Below are positions 1-7,686 of a stretch of 31,162 bases of DNA, in pieces. The position numbers and the translations under genes are program-made. Position 1 is the first letter of the stretch, and each line of letters begins with the position of its first letter. The notes under the pieces were generated by a model. It searched no databases. It was not told the DNA's origin and saw nothing but the letters and a program-made list of their open reading frames with translations. Source of the stretch: Parachlamydiaceae bacterium (lineage in GTDB: Bacteria; Chlamydiota; Chlamydiia; Chlamydiales; Parachlamydiaceae); contig JACDGH010000004.1 of assembly GCA_013815395.1 (NCBI GenBank), forward strand, positions 1 through 31,162, given 5' to 3'.

Positions 1-4
1 TTAG

Positions 5-874
5 GCCTGCAGAAGATCAAACGAGAACGCAGACTCAAACAAGACCATCAAACTCGCAGGACAGGATTCAACAATCGCCACAGATACCCCAGCAAAGGCC
101 TTTGGGTGCAAACCGTGCGGAAATAACAATCAAATAAATTGGTATGCACAAAGTAAACCATCTGAGAATATTAATCGTCAGGCCCTGAAGGAAAAGGCTC
201 AAAATTTTTCCAACAATCGCATCAGCCAGCTCACCCAAAATAGGCAGCTTTCTGATAAGGTGAGCGAGCGTCTGCAACAATCTCAGCCTAACTCTAGTCA
301 TTGGTTTGATCGCAATTTTTTTGATAGCCATAACATCGACTTTAATGTGGGAACAGGTGCTAATTTGTGGAGGCCCGCTGCCTGGGCTACGGTAGCCAGT
401 TGGGGAAATTGGAACTGGCCAGCGCCCTATTATTATGATGGGGAAGGCTACTCTTATCCACTCGCAGCATCCACTTATACTTATCCCTCGATTTCAACAA
501 CGACACCCTCCCAAGCGGTAAGTTCTCGGGTGATAACTTCCTCGGAGGCCGATTGGCTCCCGCTAGGCATCTTTGCCCTCGCAAATAATGCCATTGATGC
601 TGCTCAATCCAATCGTATTATTCAACTTGCCATTAATCGAAGCGGGGAAATCGCCGGTGTTTATTACAATTCCGCAACCGATGCTGCAAAAGATATTACT
701 GGAAAGGTCGACCCTAATAATCAAGAAGCTTATTGGTCTTTAGATAATCAGGCAAATTTCCCCATTGCCTCCACAGGTATTTACAACTTAACTGAAGATC
801 AAACTCCTATTACAGTCTATTTTACTGATGGATCTGTGCAAACATGGACTCTCGTAAGGCTACAACAAGGGTAG
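5..874 (+). CDS. 3' part of PVC-type surface/secreted protein, frame probably broken upstream
   Basis: The frame is open from base 5 to the stop at 874, and a TAG lies in the same frame at 2-4. There is no ATG in this frame; the first usual start is GTG at 260, but it has no Shine-Dalgarno sequence. The residues before it (WYAQSKPSENINRQAL and so on, from about base 140) look coding, so 260 is probably not the true start. The protein is rich in Trp, Tyr and Asn, with an aromatic stretch around 370-450, and it ends in a compact domain (about 540-870) containing IIQLAINRSGEIAG, GIYNLTEDQTP and the end WTLVRLQQG. From memory, this end occurs in a family of large putative cell-surface proteins of Planctomycetes, Verrucomicrobia and Chlamydiae. 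Before about base 115 another frame (third base onward) gives a Pro/Gln/Thr-rich linker that looks more natural, suggesting a frameshift near 100-130. Function is unknown. Confidence 0.6.
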   Translation, partial: ACRRSNENADSNKTIKLAGQDSTIATDTPAKAFGCKPCGNNNQINWYAQSKPSENINRQALKEKAQNFSNNRISQLTQNRQLSDKVSERLQQSQPNSSHWFDRNFFDSHNIDFNVGTGANLWRPAAWATVASWGNWNWPAPYYYDGEGYSYPLAASTYTYPSISTTTPSQAVSSRVITSSEADWLPLGIFALANNAIDAAQSNRIIQLAINRSGEIAGVYYNSATDAAKDITGKVDPNNQEAYWSLDNQANFPIASTGIYNLTEDQTPITVYFTDGSVQTWTLVRLQQG

Positions 875-1052
875 TCGGTTTAGTAGAGATACTGGTTTAA
901 GGAGAGGGGTTTTTACACCTATCACAAAGTCATAGCTCGCCCCCCCAATTCTTCACCCAAGAGCCTTAAATTATTTAACTGCACATTAAAAACAAAAATA
1001 TTATAATTAAATAATTAAGCATAATTTTCAAGTTATATTATCTTGAAGAATT

Positions 1053-1493
1053 TTATCTATTAAAGACGATCAGTAACGGTGTAATGATCCTTGCTATTTC
1101 TGCTTCAGATGAATTTACATTCACAATCACACGGCGCGCGTTTCCAGTTGTTCTGTTGCGAATAACAAAAAAAATGCCTGCATGCACTTCTTGAATAGGA
1201 ATTAATGGAGGATAGTCTGGAACAGCAAGAATTTCTTCAGGGGACATTTCAGAAGTATGAGCTTGAGGTGTATCAACCAATACAGATGTTCTGCAAAGTG
1301 GACAGCTATGTTGTTGAACTAACCATGAACCAATACACTCTCTGTGAAATATGTGAATGCAATTTAAGACTCTAGGTTTTTCTTCTTCGCGGGAAGTTTG
1401 GTTTTCAGGAACTATTTTTTCTAAACAAATTGTGCAATTAATGTCGGTTAATGATGAACTGACAGCTGATCTTTGAATAGGATCCCAACTCAT
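1053..1493 (-). CDS. RING-H2 finger protein, candidate secreted E3 ubiquitin ligase
   Basis: 146 residues with a complete RING-H2 zinc site: C20-x2-C23, C45-x-H47-x2-H50-x2-C53 and C64-x2-C67. Trp57 lies after the sixth ligand, Pro65 follows the seventh, and Arg68 follows the last ligand, as in eukaryotic E3 ligases that bind E2 enzymes. The last 60 residues form an unrecognised tail with a beta-rich look (GIFFVIRNRTTGNARRVIV). There is no signal peptide or membrane segment. Bacteria lack ubiquitin, so a working RING must act in the host cell. The natural inference is a type III secreted effector that ubiquitinates host proteins, and amoeba-associated chlamydiae are known to carry many such eukaryote-like domains. 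The ATG at 1491-1493 is preceded by GAGG (complement of 1498-1501). It is monocistronic, facing the gene ending at 874, with AT-rich DNA on both sides, consistent with acquisition. Domain call is firm; effector role is inference. Confidence 0.85.
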   Translation of the reverse strand: MSWDPIQRSAVSSSLTDINCTICLEKIVPENQTSREEEKPRVLNCIHIFHRECIGSWLVQQHSCPLCRTSVLVDTPQAHTSEMSPEEILAVPDYPPLIPIQEVHAGIFFVIRNRTTGNARRVIVNVNSSEAEIARIITPLLIVFNR

Positions 1494-1892
1494 ACAACCT
1501 CATAAATGTTTTTATAAATTATTAAATAATTTAATAAAAAAAAGTTTTTTATAAAAAATATTAAAGTAGTGATTTAATTTGCAATATAATTTATGAAATC
1601 ATAATTCAATAAAGATGAATTACGCACAAAAAAAGCTCAACTTTTGGGTGAAATTTAATGAATAGCAAAGTGAATTTTTTATAAAGGACTAGCTTCCATT
1701 GCTTATAATAGGAACGCAAATAGCGGAAGCCTTGTATTGATTGGGATAGTTAGCAGAGCCTTGTAGGTGCGGCTCCACTAACTTGGATTTAAAGTCAATT
1801 TTGAACTAAAGGAGAGTATAATGTTTTTATAAATTAAGCTGGCTCCTGTAATTTGCAGTCACTCATTTTATGATTTCTCCAATGAACTTCTT
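1494..1892. other. 399-base gap with two hairpins and an orphan ribosome site
   Basis: AT-rich upstream region of the RING gene (about 1494-1620). Two imperfect inverted repeats follow: GCTTCC/GGAAGC arms at about 1691-1735, and AGTTAG-CA-GAGCC paired with GGCTC-CA-CTAACT at 1748-1783. At 1808-1832 there is AAAGGAG, six bases, ATG and a stop after three codons, which looks like the surviving start of a deleted gene. No coding frame supported. Confidence 0.4.
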
Positions 1893-2654
1893 TTAAGAAT
1901 TCGTTGTGTAAATATGAAAGACTCCCTGTTCGACAAAGCCAAGCTGCTTATAATCCTCAAGCTCTGATGGTGCGGATATTACCCCCACACGCCGACAGTC
2001 GGATTTTTGTGCGATGTCAAGTAATTTACAGGTGATTGCTTTACCATAGCCTAAATTACGCGCTTCATCCATGGTACAATCATTGCAAATATACCCCCCG
2101 TCATTTGTAATTGTTATGGAGCCCGTAGCTATCCCTTTTCCACTTTTATGAGCCAAAACATTTGTAAAATCTCCACAGCCACTTGCTTTTTGCATAAGTT
2201 TTAGAAAGATAGATAATGCGGTCGGTGGAATTTGGAAGGCATGACTAAGAATGTCTCCCCAGATAGATAAATGGGCTTCATCTCTTACAATATCAATCTT
2301 AGCATCCGATTCCACAACAGGAAGTGTATGTTTGATATCGAGGAGTAGTACAGAAAACTTTCCTAGATAGTTAAGCCCATTTCGCTCCAAAATGCTTTTC
2401 AAAGAAGGGGGGGCTTCACTCTCTTCTACCCACCAGCTATGAGGCAATTGCAAAGCATTAAAATGTGAAATAACTTTTTTAACAACGCCTTCTATGTTTG
2501 CATCGGGAGTATTACAACGCAAAACCCCGTTTAAAAGTGGGTGTGGAACTTTTGTTTGACTGTAATAAGTACCAAATTCTTCGTGAATAGGTAAGCCTAA
2601 TTGGCTATACAGACTCTTATTACAATCGTAAGCAAAATCTTTTTCAGATATCAT
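1893..2654 (-). CDS. GNAT-family N-acetyltransferase
   Basis: 253 residues. The C-terminal half has the GNAT fold signature: strand ATGSITITNDGGYICN (about 176-191), the acetyl-CoA pyrophosphate loop R199-N-L-G202-Y-G204-K205 at the start of a helix, and the closing YKQLGFVEQGVFHIY (235-249). The N-terminal half (about 1-110) contains a Trp-rich SWWVEES segment and resembles two-domain GNAT proteins whose first domain is a degenerate copy. Substrate cannot be read. The start is well supported: ATG at 2652-2654 with AAGGAG seven to eight bases before it (complement of 2661-2667). It lies 73 bases after the stop of the LuxR-type gene on the same strand, so it may be the last gene of that unit or have its own promoter. 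Family call is strong; role (small-molecule or peptide acetylation) is open. Confidence 0.85.
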   Translation of the reverse strand: MISEKDFAYDCNKSLYSQLGLPIHEEFGTYYSQTKVPHPLLNGVLRCNTPDANIEGVVKKVISHFNALQLPHSWWVEESEAPPSLKSILERNGLNYLGKFSVLLLDIKHTLPVVESDAKIDIVRDEAHLSIWGDILSHAFQIPPTALSIFLKLMQKASGCGDFTNVLAHKSGKGIATGSITITNDGGYICNDCTMDEARNLGYGKAITCKLLDIAQKSDCRRVGVISAPSELEDYKQLGFVEQGVFHIYTTNS

Positions 2655-2727
2655 TTATGACTCCTTCAAGGTTAATTATTCGGAGTTGATGATATGTAAA
2701 TGAGGATTATGCTAAACACCGTAATGT

Positions 2728-3552
2728 TTACGGTAGCAAACCTAAAAATGATAAGTTTTTAGCGATATCAAAAATTTCGTTTTTGCTCCAGCAGCTGAGC
2801 TTATTCTTGATATTTTCGAAATAGGATTCTACCGTTCTCGGTGAAATTCCCATGCGGCTTGCGGTTTCTTTAGAAGATTTACCCTTTATAAGCCATTGTA
2901 AGCATAGCTTTTCCCTATGCGAAAGCAAATATGCCTGTTTGATTTGCTGATGCATGCCCAGAGCTTTAAGAAAGGAATGATGGCTTTCTTCGCCTAATTG
3001 CATTTGCATAGGACGTTTTTCAAGTTTTTTGCCTTTGAGAATTTCCAAAGAGGGAGCGCCATCACTTAGATGTTGGAGAGTGGCTGAATGTTGCTCTTTA
3101 AAATGACTAGCAAATGATATGAGGAGAGGTTGATGATTGAGATAGAGTTTGTTAAGGGCGGAATTATCCTTGCTTCCAGCAAACCCAAAAAATTCCACAT
3201 CCTTATCATTTTTTTGAATCAGAGTTATTCCGAAGTCTAGATTGAATTTAGATCCTTCGATAAGAATTAGTTCTTTATAAGCTATTGATCCATACATATC
3301 GACTAAGCAAAAACCTGAGGTATAGGCATCAGCATGTTGAAGATAGGGATCTTGTTTATAGAGTTTTTGAGTGACATAATGCTCTGCCCAATCGGGACGA
3401 TCGAGTAAAACGGTATAGCGCCCCTCCTTATCAATTCTGTGATATGTAAAGTAATCGATACCAAAAATATCGAGCAGGGGTTGTGTAGTTTTTTTTACTG
3501 CATCGATATGGTTTAGAATTTGTGCATTAACAACTTCATTCCAGGTATTCAT
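2728..3552 (-). CDS. LuxR-type transcriptional regulator
   Basis: 274 residues. Residues 208-270 form a LuxR/FixJ helix-turn-helix: LSHREKLCLQWLIKGKSSKE, then the recognition helix ISPRTVESYFENIKNKL. The N-terminal 165 residues (FGIDYFTYHRID, then RPDWAEHYV and KQDPYLQHAD) resemble in layout the ligand-binding domains of LuxR-family regulators (a W..Y motif, then DP, then a hydrophobic sheet). I cannot confirm homology to the acyl-homoserine-lactone pocket. There is no phospho-receiver domain. The ATG at 3550-3552 has no good ribosome site and lies six bases after the upstream stop, so translation is probably coupled to the upstream ABM gene. Chlamydiae have few transcription factors, so a ligand-binding-type regulator next to two small enzymes suggests a local sensing circuit. 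HTH call is firm; signal is unknown. Confidence 0.85.
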   Translation of the reverse strand: MNTWNEVVNAQILNHIDAVKKTTQPLLDIFGIDYFTYHRIDKEGRYTVLLDRPDWAEHYVTQKLYKQDPYLQHADAYTSGFCLVDMYGSIAYKELILIEGSKFNLDFGITLIQKNDKDVEFFGFAGSKDNSALNKLYLNHQPLLISFASHFKEQHSATLQHLSDGAPSLEILKGKKLEKRPMQMQLGEESHHSFLKALGMHQQIKQAYLLSHREKLCLQWLIKGKSSKETASRMGISPRTVESYFENIKNKLSCWSKNEIFDIAKNLSFLGLLP

Positions 3553-3558
3553 AAATAT

Positions 3559-3987
3559 TCATAAAAGGTCATTTATAACCTCCATACAGATATCAGGAAT
3601 TTTCCGATCGGGATCTAAGCAATCTTTAATTGTTAAAACTGCATTGCGAATTTCATAGGGCAACTCTTCTGAAGGAGCACTATCCCCCGGCCAAGAGTTA
3701 TCTCTAGTTTCTTTATTAGGCCAACGAGAATATGCTACCCATAGCCCATCGGATGTGCGATGTAAACAAGAGCCGAGGGCACCACGTTTTTGGATAAAAA
3801 ATTGAGCAACTTTATTCCAAGCTTCTTGATATTCGTTTTCTCTGTTTGGTTTGAGATATCCTTGATAAATGACAGCAAACATTATTTGAGATGATTCCTT
3901 TGTATGAAGTTGATTTGGATGGATTTCTGCTTGTAATGCAAATCGTGTAAAAAGAAAAGAGCTCAAAAGTATTAAAATTTTGATCAT
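3559..3987 (-). CDS. ABM-fold (antibiotic biosynthesis monooxygenase-like) protein with N-terminal extension
   Basis: 142 residues. From Met36 on (MFAVIYQGYLKPNRENEYQE) the sequence follows the ABM ferredoxin-like fold: beta strand, helix EYQEAWNKVAQFFIQ, G-x-LGSCLHR, then VAYSRWPNKETRDNSW. The fold is used by quinol monooxygenases, heme-degrading enzymes and some non-catalytic sensors. Residues 1-20 (MIKILILLSSFLFTRFALQA) look like a signal peptide ending in L-Q-A, which would place the protein outside the inner membrane. If translation starts at Met36 instead (ATG 3880-3882), it is a normal cytoplasmic ABM protein. A promoter 25 bases upstream of the first ATG favours the long form. It is the first gene of a unit with the LuxR-type gene, six bases downstream. 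Fold call is good; activity is unknown. Confidence 0.7.
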   Translation of the reverse strand: MIKILILLSSFLFTRFALQAEIHPNQLHTKESSQIMFAVIYQGYLKPNRENEYQEAWNKVAQFFIQKRGALGSCLHRTSDGLWVAYSRWPNKETRDNSWPGDSAPSEELPYEIRNAVLTIKDCLDPDRKIPDICMEVINDLL

Positions 3988-4019
3988 ATAACTCTATAGT
4001 GTGAAAGATTCTTTGCAAT

Positions 4020-4047
4020 ATTATATCTTTCTAGGAAAAAGATTCAA
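4020..4047 (-). promoter_or_regulatory. Sigma-70-type promoter of the ABM-LuxR unit
   Basis: On the minus strand TTGAAT (complement of 4042-4047), 16 bases, then TATAAT (complement of 4020-4025). The -10 box is perfect and the -35 box matches 4 of 6. Transcription would begin near 4013, about 25 bases before the first ATG of the ABM gene. Confidence 0.55.
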
Positions 4048-4399
4048 TGGTTTTAGCATATTGACAGCTAAGGGCTTTTTTTAATCACAATAGTCTTTCT
4101 TAAATTGCAATAATATACGCTTTCTAACATACACATCAATTATTAATTATCATGTTTATTTTTTTAGATGTATCAGTTTTTAAGCATAGAAGGTTTATAT
4201 TTCTGTATACCTATAAAAGGGAAACTCGAAAATCCATTACCATAGTTTTAGGAATGTTGAGCATGTTATCAATCGGTGAGTTTAAAGCCTTTGAGAATAT
4301 GATAGTTAGCTTGATCTGATTTTATTTATAATAAATATCGTCTAGTAATCATTTTCATTAACAACAAAACCACAACAAAAGCATATAATAAAAGTTATA

Positions 4400-4428
4400 T
4401 TGAGTTATAATTAAAATTTAATCATAAT
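4400..4428 (+). promoter_or_regulatory. Candidate promoter of the HD gene
   Basis: TTGAGT at 4400-4405, 17 bases, CATAAT at 4423-4428. The region is so AT-rich that chance matches are likely; start would be near 4435, leaving a leader of about 70 bases. Confidence 0.35.
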
Positions 4429-4507
4429 AAAGATTATATATTACTGCATTACTAAAATTAAATATTGATATAAATTTTAGGCTTAGTTTTGATAAAAGGG
4501 GACTTTT

Positions 4508-7102
4508 ATGAGCGGTTTATTATCTTCGGATGCAAGTTCTTTCACTCAAAAACCAATCTTTCGTGAGAAATTGGAATCAATTTCAAAACCAAATAGGTTT
4601 AACCGATTTCTCATTGTCGAGAACAAAAAAGAGGGTGTAACTTTAAGCCAGACAAATTTAGTAAGAGTTCTTTGGGAAAAATTTACGGGATTGTTCGGAC
4701 ACTGCGACATGACAAATAAACATCTGGTGGAACTTGTAACAATCGATTTTTTAGAAAAAAATAAAAATCTGATTGATAATAGTAACAACGAACAAATTTC
4801 ACAACTAGCGCAACGAGTAGGTTTAAAACCAAGTATAGGAACTAGGGTGCGCAAAGCATTGCATTTAATTGATCCTCATAAAGTCGATCAACATCAATTA
4901 TTACAAGATCTAATCAATGATATTAAAGGAATACACAAACTTGGGAATGCAGGGCCGATTGAGACAATTACCAAAACATTCAAAGAGCTCCATAAAGCAG
5001 AACTTAAAGGCTTTGATGAAATTTTAAATAAAATCAATCCTCTTGGATATAAGCCTAAAATGGTTTTGGGCGCAAATTTAACTTCATTATCGCCAGATGA
5101 AATTCAAAGCAGGATTCAAAAACACCGCTCCCCTGCTTCATTGGCAGATTATAATGCAGTAGCTTTATCAAAAGGCCCCTTTGATACAGCTGTTAAAGCT
5201 AAATTAGCTCTGCAAAAGGACGTGCTTGATAAGCTGCCTTTACAACAGCGTGCCATTATGATTGCCAGCATCAAAGAAGAAGCTTGTAGAGAAGTTTACC
5301 AAAAAGATTTGCAAACGTGCGTCAATCAAGGGTTTTACGATCCTGAAATCATTCCATTTGATATAGAAAATTTGTTAGGTAAACCGACCCTAATTACTCA
5401 GCAAATTACTACTATAGAACAAGTTAAAAAGCTTCTCACCGTGGAGGTCAATTCATATCTCAATGCAGGTAAATTAAACACCGATCAAGCTCATCGTCTT
5501 ACCCACGATGCCGAGGATATTTCAGATCTATACTTGAAATGTTTTAATAAAAACCCTGAAGATGTTTTCTTCTTTGTTCGCGATTTAGTGCGGATTGCCA
5601 CTTACCAAGAATATTACGACAAGAGTTCTTTTAATGGAAGTGACCATGGCTCTAAACACATCCACAATAATATTCTGGGAGCATTATCCCTTCATAAAGG
5701 CATGGACGAGAACCACTACACAATTAAAGATAAATTTATTGAGGAATTAATACACTTTTACCATGATGTGGGATACACAGTCGGTCTTGCATCCTCCGAT
5801 TTCAATTGTTGTAAGGATCATCCCTTCATAGGAGCTAAAATGATCGAATGCAACCGCGACTACTTTTTGCATTATTTAGATGAAACATCTTATACCATTT
5901 TGCACGACTGCGTATTATGCCATGCTATCATCCGTCCCAATTTATCACCCGGTCAAATTAAAGATGGAATTCACCCCGAAATGATCAGGGCCGTTACATC
6001 CATTTCAGATGCCTGTGCGGTGACATATGATCGAAAAACACAAGAGTTTTGGGAACAGACTCGAGCCCTAGTAGCTCTTGCCAAAATTAAAAGTTTCCTC
6101 ATTCTTTTTCCGGAATACACCAAAAAACTTGGAGATGATATTGTAAAAGGAAAATGGCAGGATTATGACGAAAGCAATCCCATAGATGTCATGGCGTATG
6201 AGGTCTATTTACATGTGCGCGACGAGCTTAGAAGCATGGTAGATGGCTACGCTATCCCTGAAGAAAAAAAAGGATTATTTCGACAAGCCATTGATCAGCA
6301 ATTTAACGCCTTTAAAGCTAATATTACTTTAGGCCAATATGGTGCAGTTCTTGTGGGACTGGAATCCATTCCTAACAAAGAAGCTCAAAACAATCAAAAT
6401 GCACCAACATACATCCCACAAATCAATTTAGCGCTTTCCATTGCCTATGGCGTTTTAAAAGATTTATATGGTGAAGATCAAGCAAACGACTCATTTAAAA
6501 AACTAGTAGCAGAATTTAATGGGGACATGAAAGATTTAAAAACACACTTAGGCGAAATTTCACAAGCACTCGATGATGGAATAAGCTCCCAAGATGTTGT
6601 CGTGGCAACAGGAGTGGCACAATTTAAACTTCTTGGCAATTTCGTCGAATCCCACCAAGATCCTCATCTCAAAGGTTTAGAAGACAATCTCGGCCAAGCT
6701 ATAAAGCAGATTCACCAGGTGTTCAAACAGCAAACTGCCTCTCTTTCTGCACGTGGTGAAGTAATGAAATCGATGGATGTATGGATAGCGCAATATAAAA
6801 AAACCAAGACCCCCCCATTTGCGTTATTCGTTACAGAGTCACTGCTACCGGTACTTAGCTTTCCGGAAAAAAATGACAAGCATAGTTCAAATTTAGAAAC
6901 AATTCGAGAACTTAATAGAATAGCAGATTTGCTTGCCACAAAGGAAATTGATGATAATAACCTGCAAGCACTTAAATTCAGTGTCGCTATCATCTTCATG
7001 TCCGAAACTGAATATGCATTTATGCGAGGCGAGACAGCAATTACTCGGGATACGCTATTGAATCAAACGCTAAATAAAACAATTAAAGGGAAATTATTAT
7101 GA
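4508..7102 (+). CDS. Large HD-domain phosphohydrolase-like protein
   Basis: 864 residues. A central HD domain (about 350-520) shows metal-ligand candidates in the right order: H380 and H384 (SDHGSKHIHNN), H419-D420 (FYHDVGYT), H438 (KDHPFIGAKMI), H466 and H472 (LHDCVLCHAII), and D501 (SISDACAVTYDRK). This spacing resembles HD-GYP/PDE-type HD domains that cleave nucleotide phosphoesters, but no GYP triad is visible. About 340 residues precede it, including LWEKFTGLFGHCDMTNKH near 55-72, a module that may recur in chlamydial proteins. About 340 largely helical residues follow. There is no signal peptide. The ATG has AAAAGGGG about eight bases upstream. Its stop overlaps the next start as ATGA, so the two are cotranslated. 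Substrate unknown; a nucleotide signal or a host nucleotide is possible. Domain call is good, role open. Confidence 0.75.
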   Translation: MSGLLSSDASSFTQKPIFREKLESISKPNRFNRFLIVENKKEGVTLSQTNLVRVLWEKFTGLFGHCDMTNKHLVELVTIDFLEKNKNLIDNSNNEQISQLAQRVGLKPSIGTRVRKALHLIDPHKVDQHQLLQDLINDIKGIHKLGNAGPIETITKTFKELHKAELKGFDEILNKINPLGYKPKMVLGANLTSLSPDEIQSRIQKHRSPASLADYNAVALSKGPFDTAVKAKLALQKDVLDKLPLQQRAIMIASIKEEACREVYQKDLQTCVNQGFYDPEIIPFDIENLLGKPTLITQQITTIEQVKKLLTVEVNSYLNAGKLNTDQAHRLTHDAEDISDLYLKCFNKNPEDVFFFVRDLVRIATYQEYYDKSSFNGSDHGSKHIHNNILGALSLHKGMDENHYTIKDKFIEELIHFYHDVGYTVGLASSDFNCCKDHPFIGAKMIECNRDYFLHYLDETSYTILHDCVLCHAIIRPNLSPGQIKDGIHPEMIRAVTSISDACAVTYDRKTQEFWEQTRALVALAKIKSFLILFPEYTKKLGDDIVKGKWQDYDESNPIDVMAYEVYLHVRDELRSMVDGYAIPEEKKGLFRQAIDQQFNAFKANITLGQYGAVLVGLESIPNKEAQNNQNAPTYIPQINLALSIAYGVLKDLYGEDQANDSFKKLVAEFNGDMKDLKTHLGEISQALDDGISSQDVVVATGVAQFKLLGNFVESHQDPHLKGLEDNLGQAIKQIHQVFKQQTASLSARGEVMKSMDVWIAQYKKTKTPPFALFVTESLLPVLSFPEKNDKHSSNLETIRELNRIADLLATKEIDDNNLQALKFSVAIIFMSETEYAFMRGETAITRDTLLNQTLNKTIKGKLL

Positions 7103-7596
7103 ATTCGACTATCTTTATACAGCAAAATCCTTTTCAAGTTCAAATTGATACTTTCATTGCATTAGTAAACGAAGTGAATCAAATTCCCAATATAACAATC
7201 AGTCTCAATGAAGAAAATGATCTTCAAAGAGATGCCCTAGCTTTTCTCGTCGATACTATTTATCGACAATTTAAAAATGAAAATTGGCCTCAAATGATGA
7301 AACAGCTACCTCTTAAAATTAAGGATTGGAATACCCCCCGTAATAGTTTTAAAGCAACAAGCTCTCTTTTGAAATTTATTCAACATCTTGTCGACTATAG
7401 AATTATCGAGATGCTTAAAACACCTGAATTATCAGATTCCAATAAAGAATACATTAAAACTCTTCATAACCTTTATCAAGTAAGTACTGCATCTATTCTT
7501 AAAAATGCACAACCTGATTCAGCAGTCTTTTTTGGAGGTATTTCTAAGTCTTTACTTCCCGAATGGTATTTGCGCAAGTTATATAAACCAGTTTAA
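7099..7596 (+). CDS. Small protein coupled to the HD gene, function unknown
   Basis: 165 residues; I recognise no family. It is helical by composition, with no Cys pairs, no signal peptide and no membrane segment. The only landmark is a hydrophilic middle (RQFKNENWPQMMKQLPLKIK) followed by amphipathic helices. Its ATG overlaps the stop of the HD gene (ATGA at 7099-7102), the tightest form of translational coupling, and usual for proteins that bind one another or must be made in fixed ratio. It is therefore a candidate partner, chaperone or inhibitor of the HD protein. A secretion chaperone (small, acidic) or an antitoxin-like role are both possible, and neither can be read from sequence. Confidence 0.7.
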   Translation: MNSTIFIQQNPFQVQIDTFIALVNEVNQIPNITISLNEENDLQRDALAFLVDTIYRQFKNENWPQMMKQLPLKIKDWNTPRNSFKATSSLLKFIQHLVDYRIIEMLKTPELSDSNKEYIKTLHNLYQVSTASILKNAQPDSAVFFGGISKSLLPEWYLRKLYKPV

Positions 7597-7605
7597 TAAG
7601 TAATA

Positions 7606-7656
7606 GTTCTTAAAAAGAATTGATGGCGGAGTTGTAATTCAACTTATTCTTAGAAC
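7606..7656. terminator. Imperfect inverted repeat between convergent genes
   Basis: Nested arms: GTTCT (7606-7610) with AGAAC (7652-7656), AAGAAT (7615-7620) with ATTCTT (7646-7651), and AGTTG (7630-7634) with CAACT (7640-7644). A second small hairpin AGAGC-AGCTC-GCTCT follows at about 7661-7675, then T-rich DNA. It sits between the ends of two convergent genes, so a two-way terminator is the likely role. Confidence 0.4.
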
Positions 7657-7686
7657 CGTAAAGAGCAGCTCGCTCTATTTTATAGA

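Larger units (their letters stand above)
3988..4507. other. 520-base divergent promoter region
   Basis: Very AT-rich spacer between the leftward ABM-LuxR-GNAT unit and the rightward HD gene. It holds one candidate promoter for each direction (listed separately). I see no coding frame and no RNA gene in the rest. Confidence 0.5.

Noticed and set aside
260..874. GTG at 260 as the real start of the first protein
   Set aside because: No Shine-Dalgarno; residues before it are coding-like.
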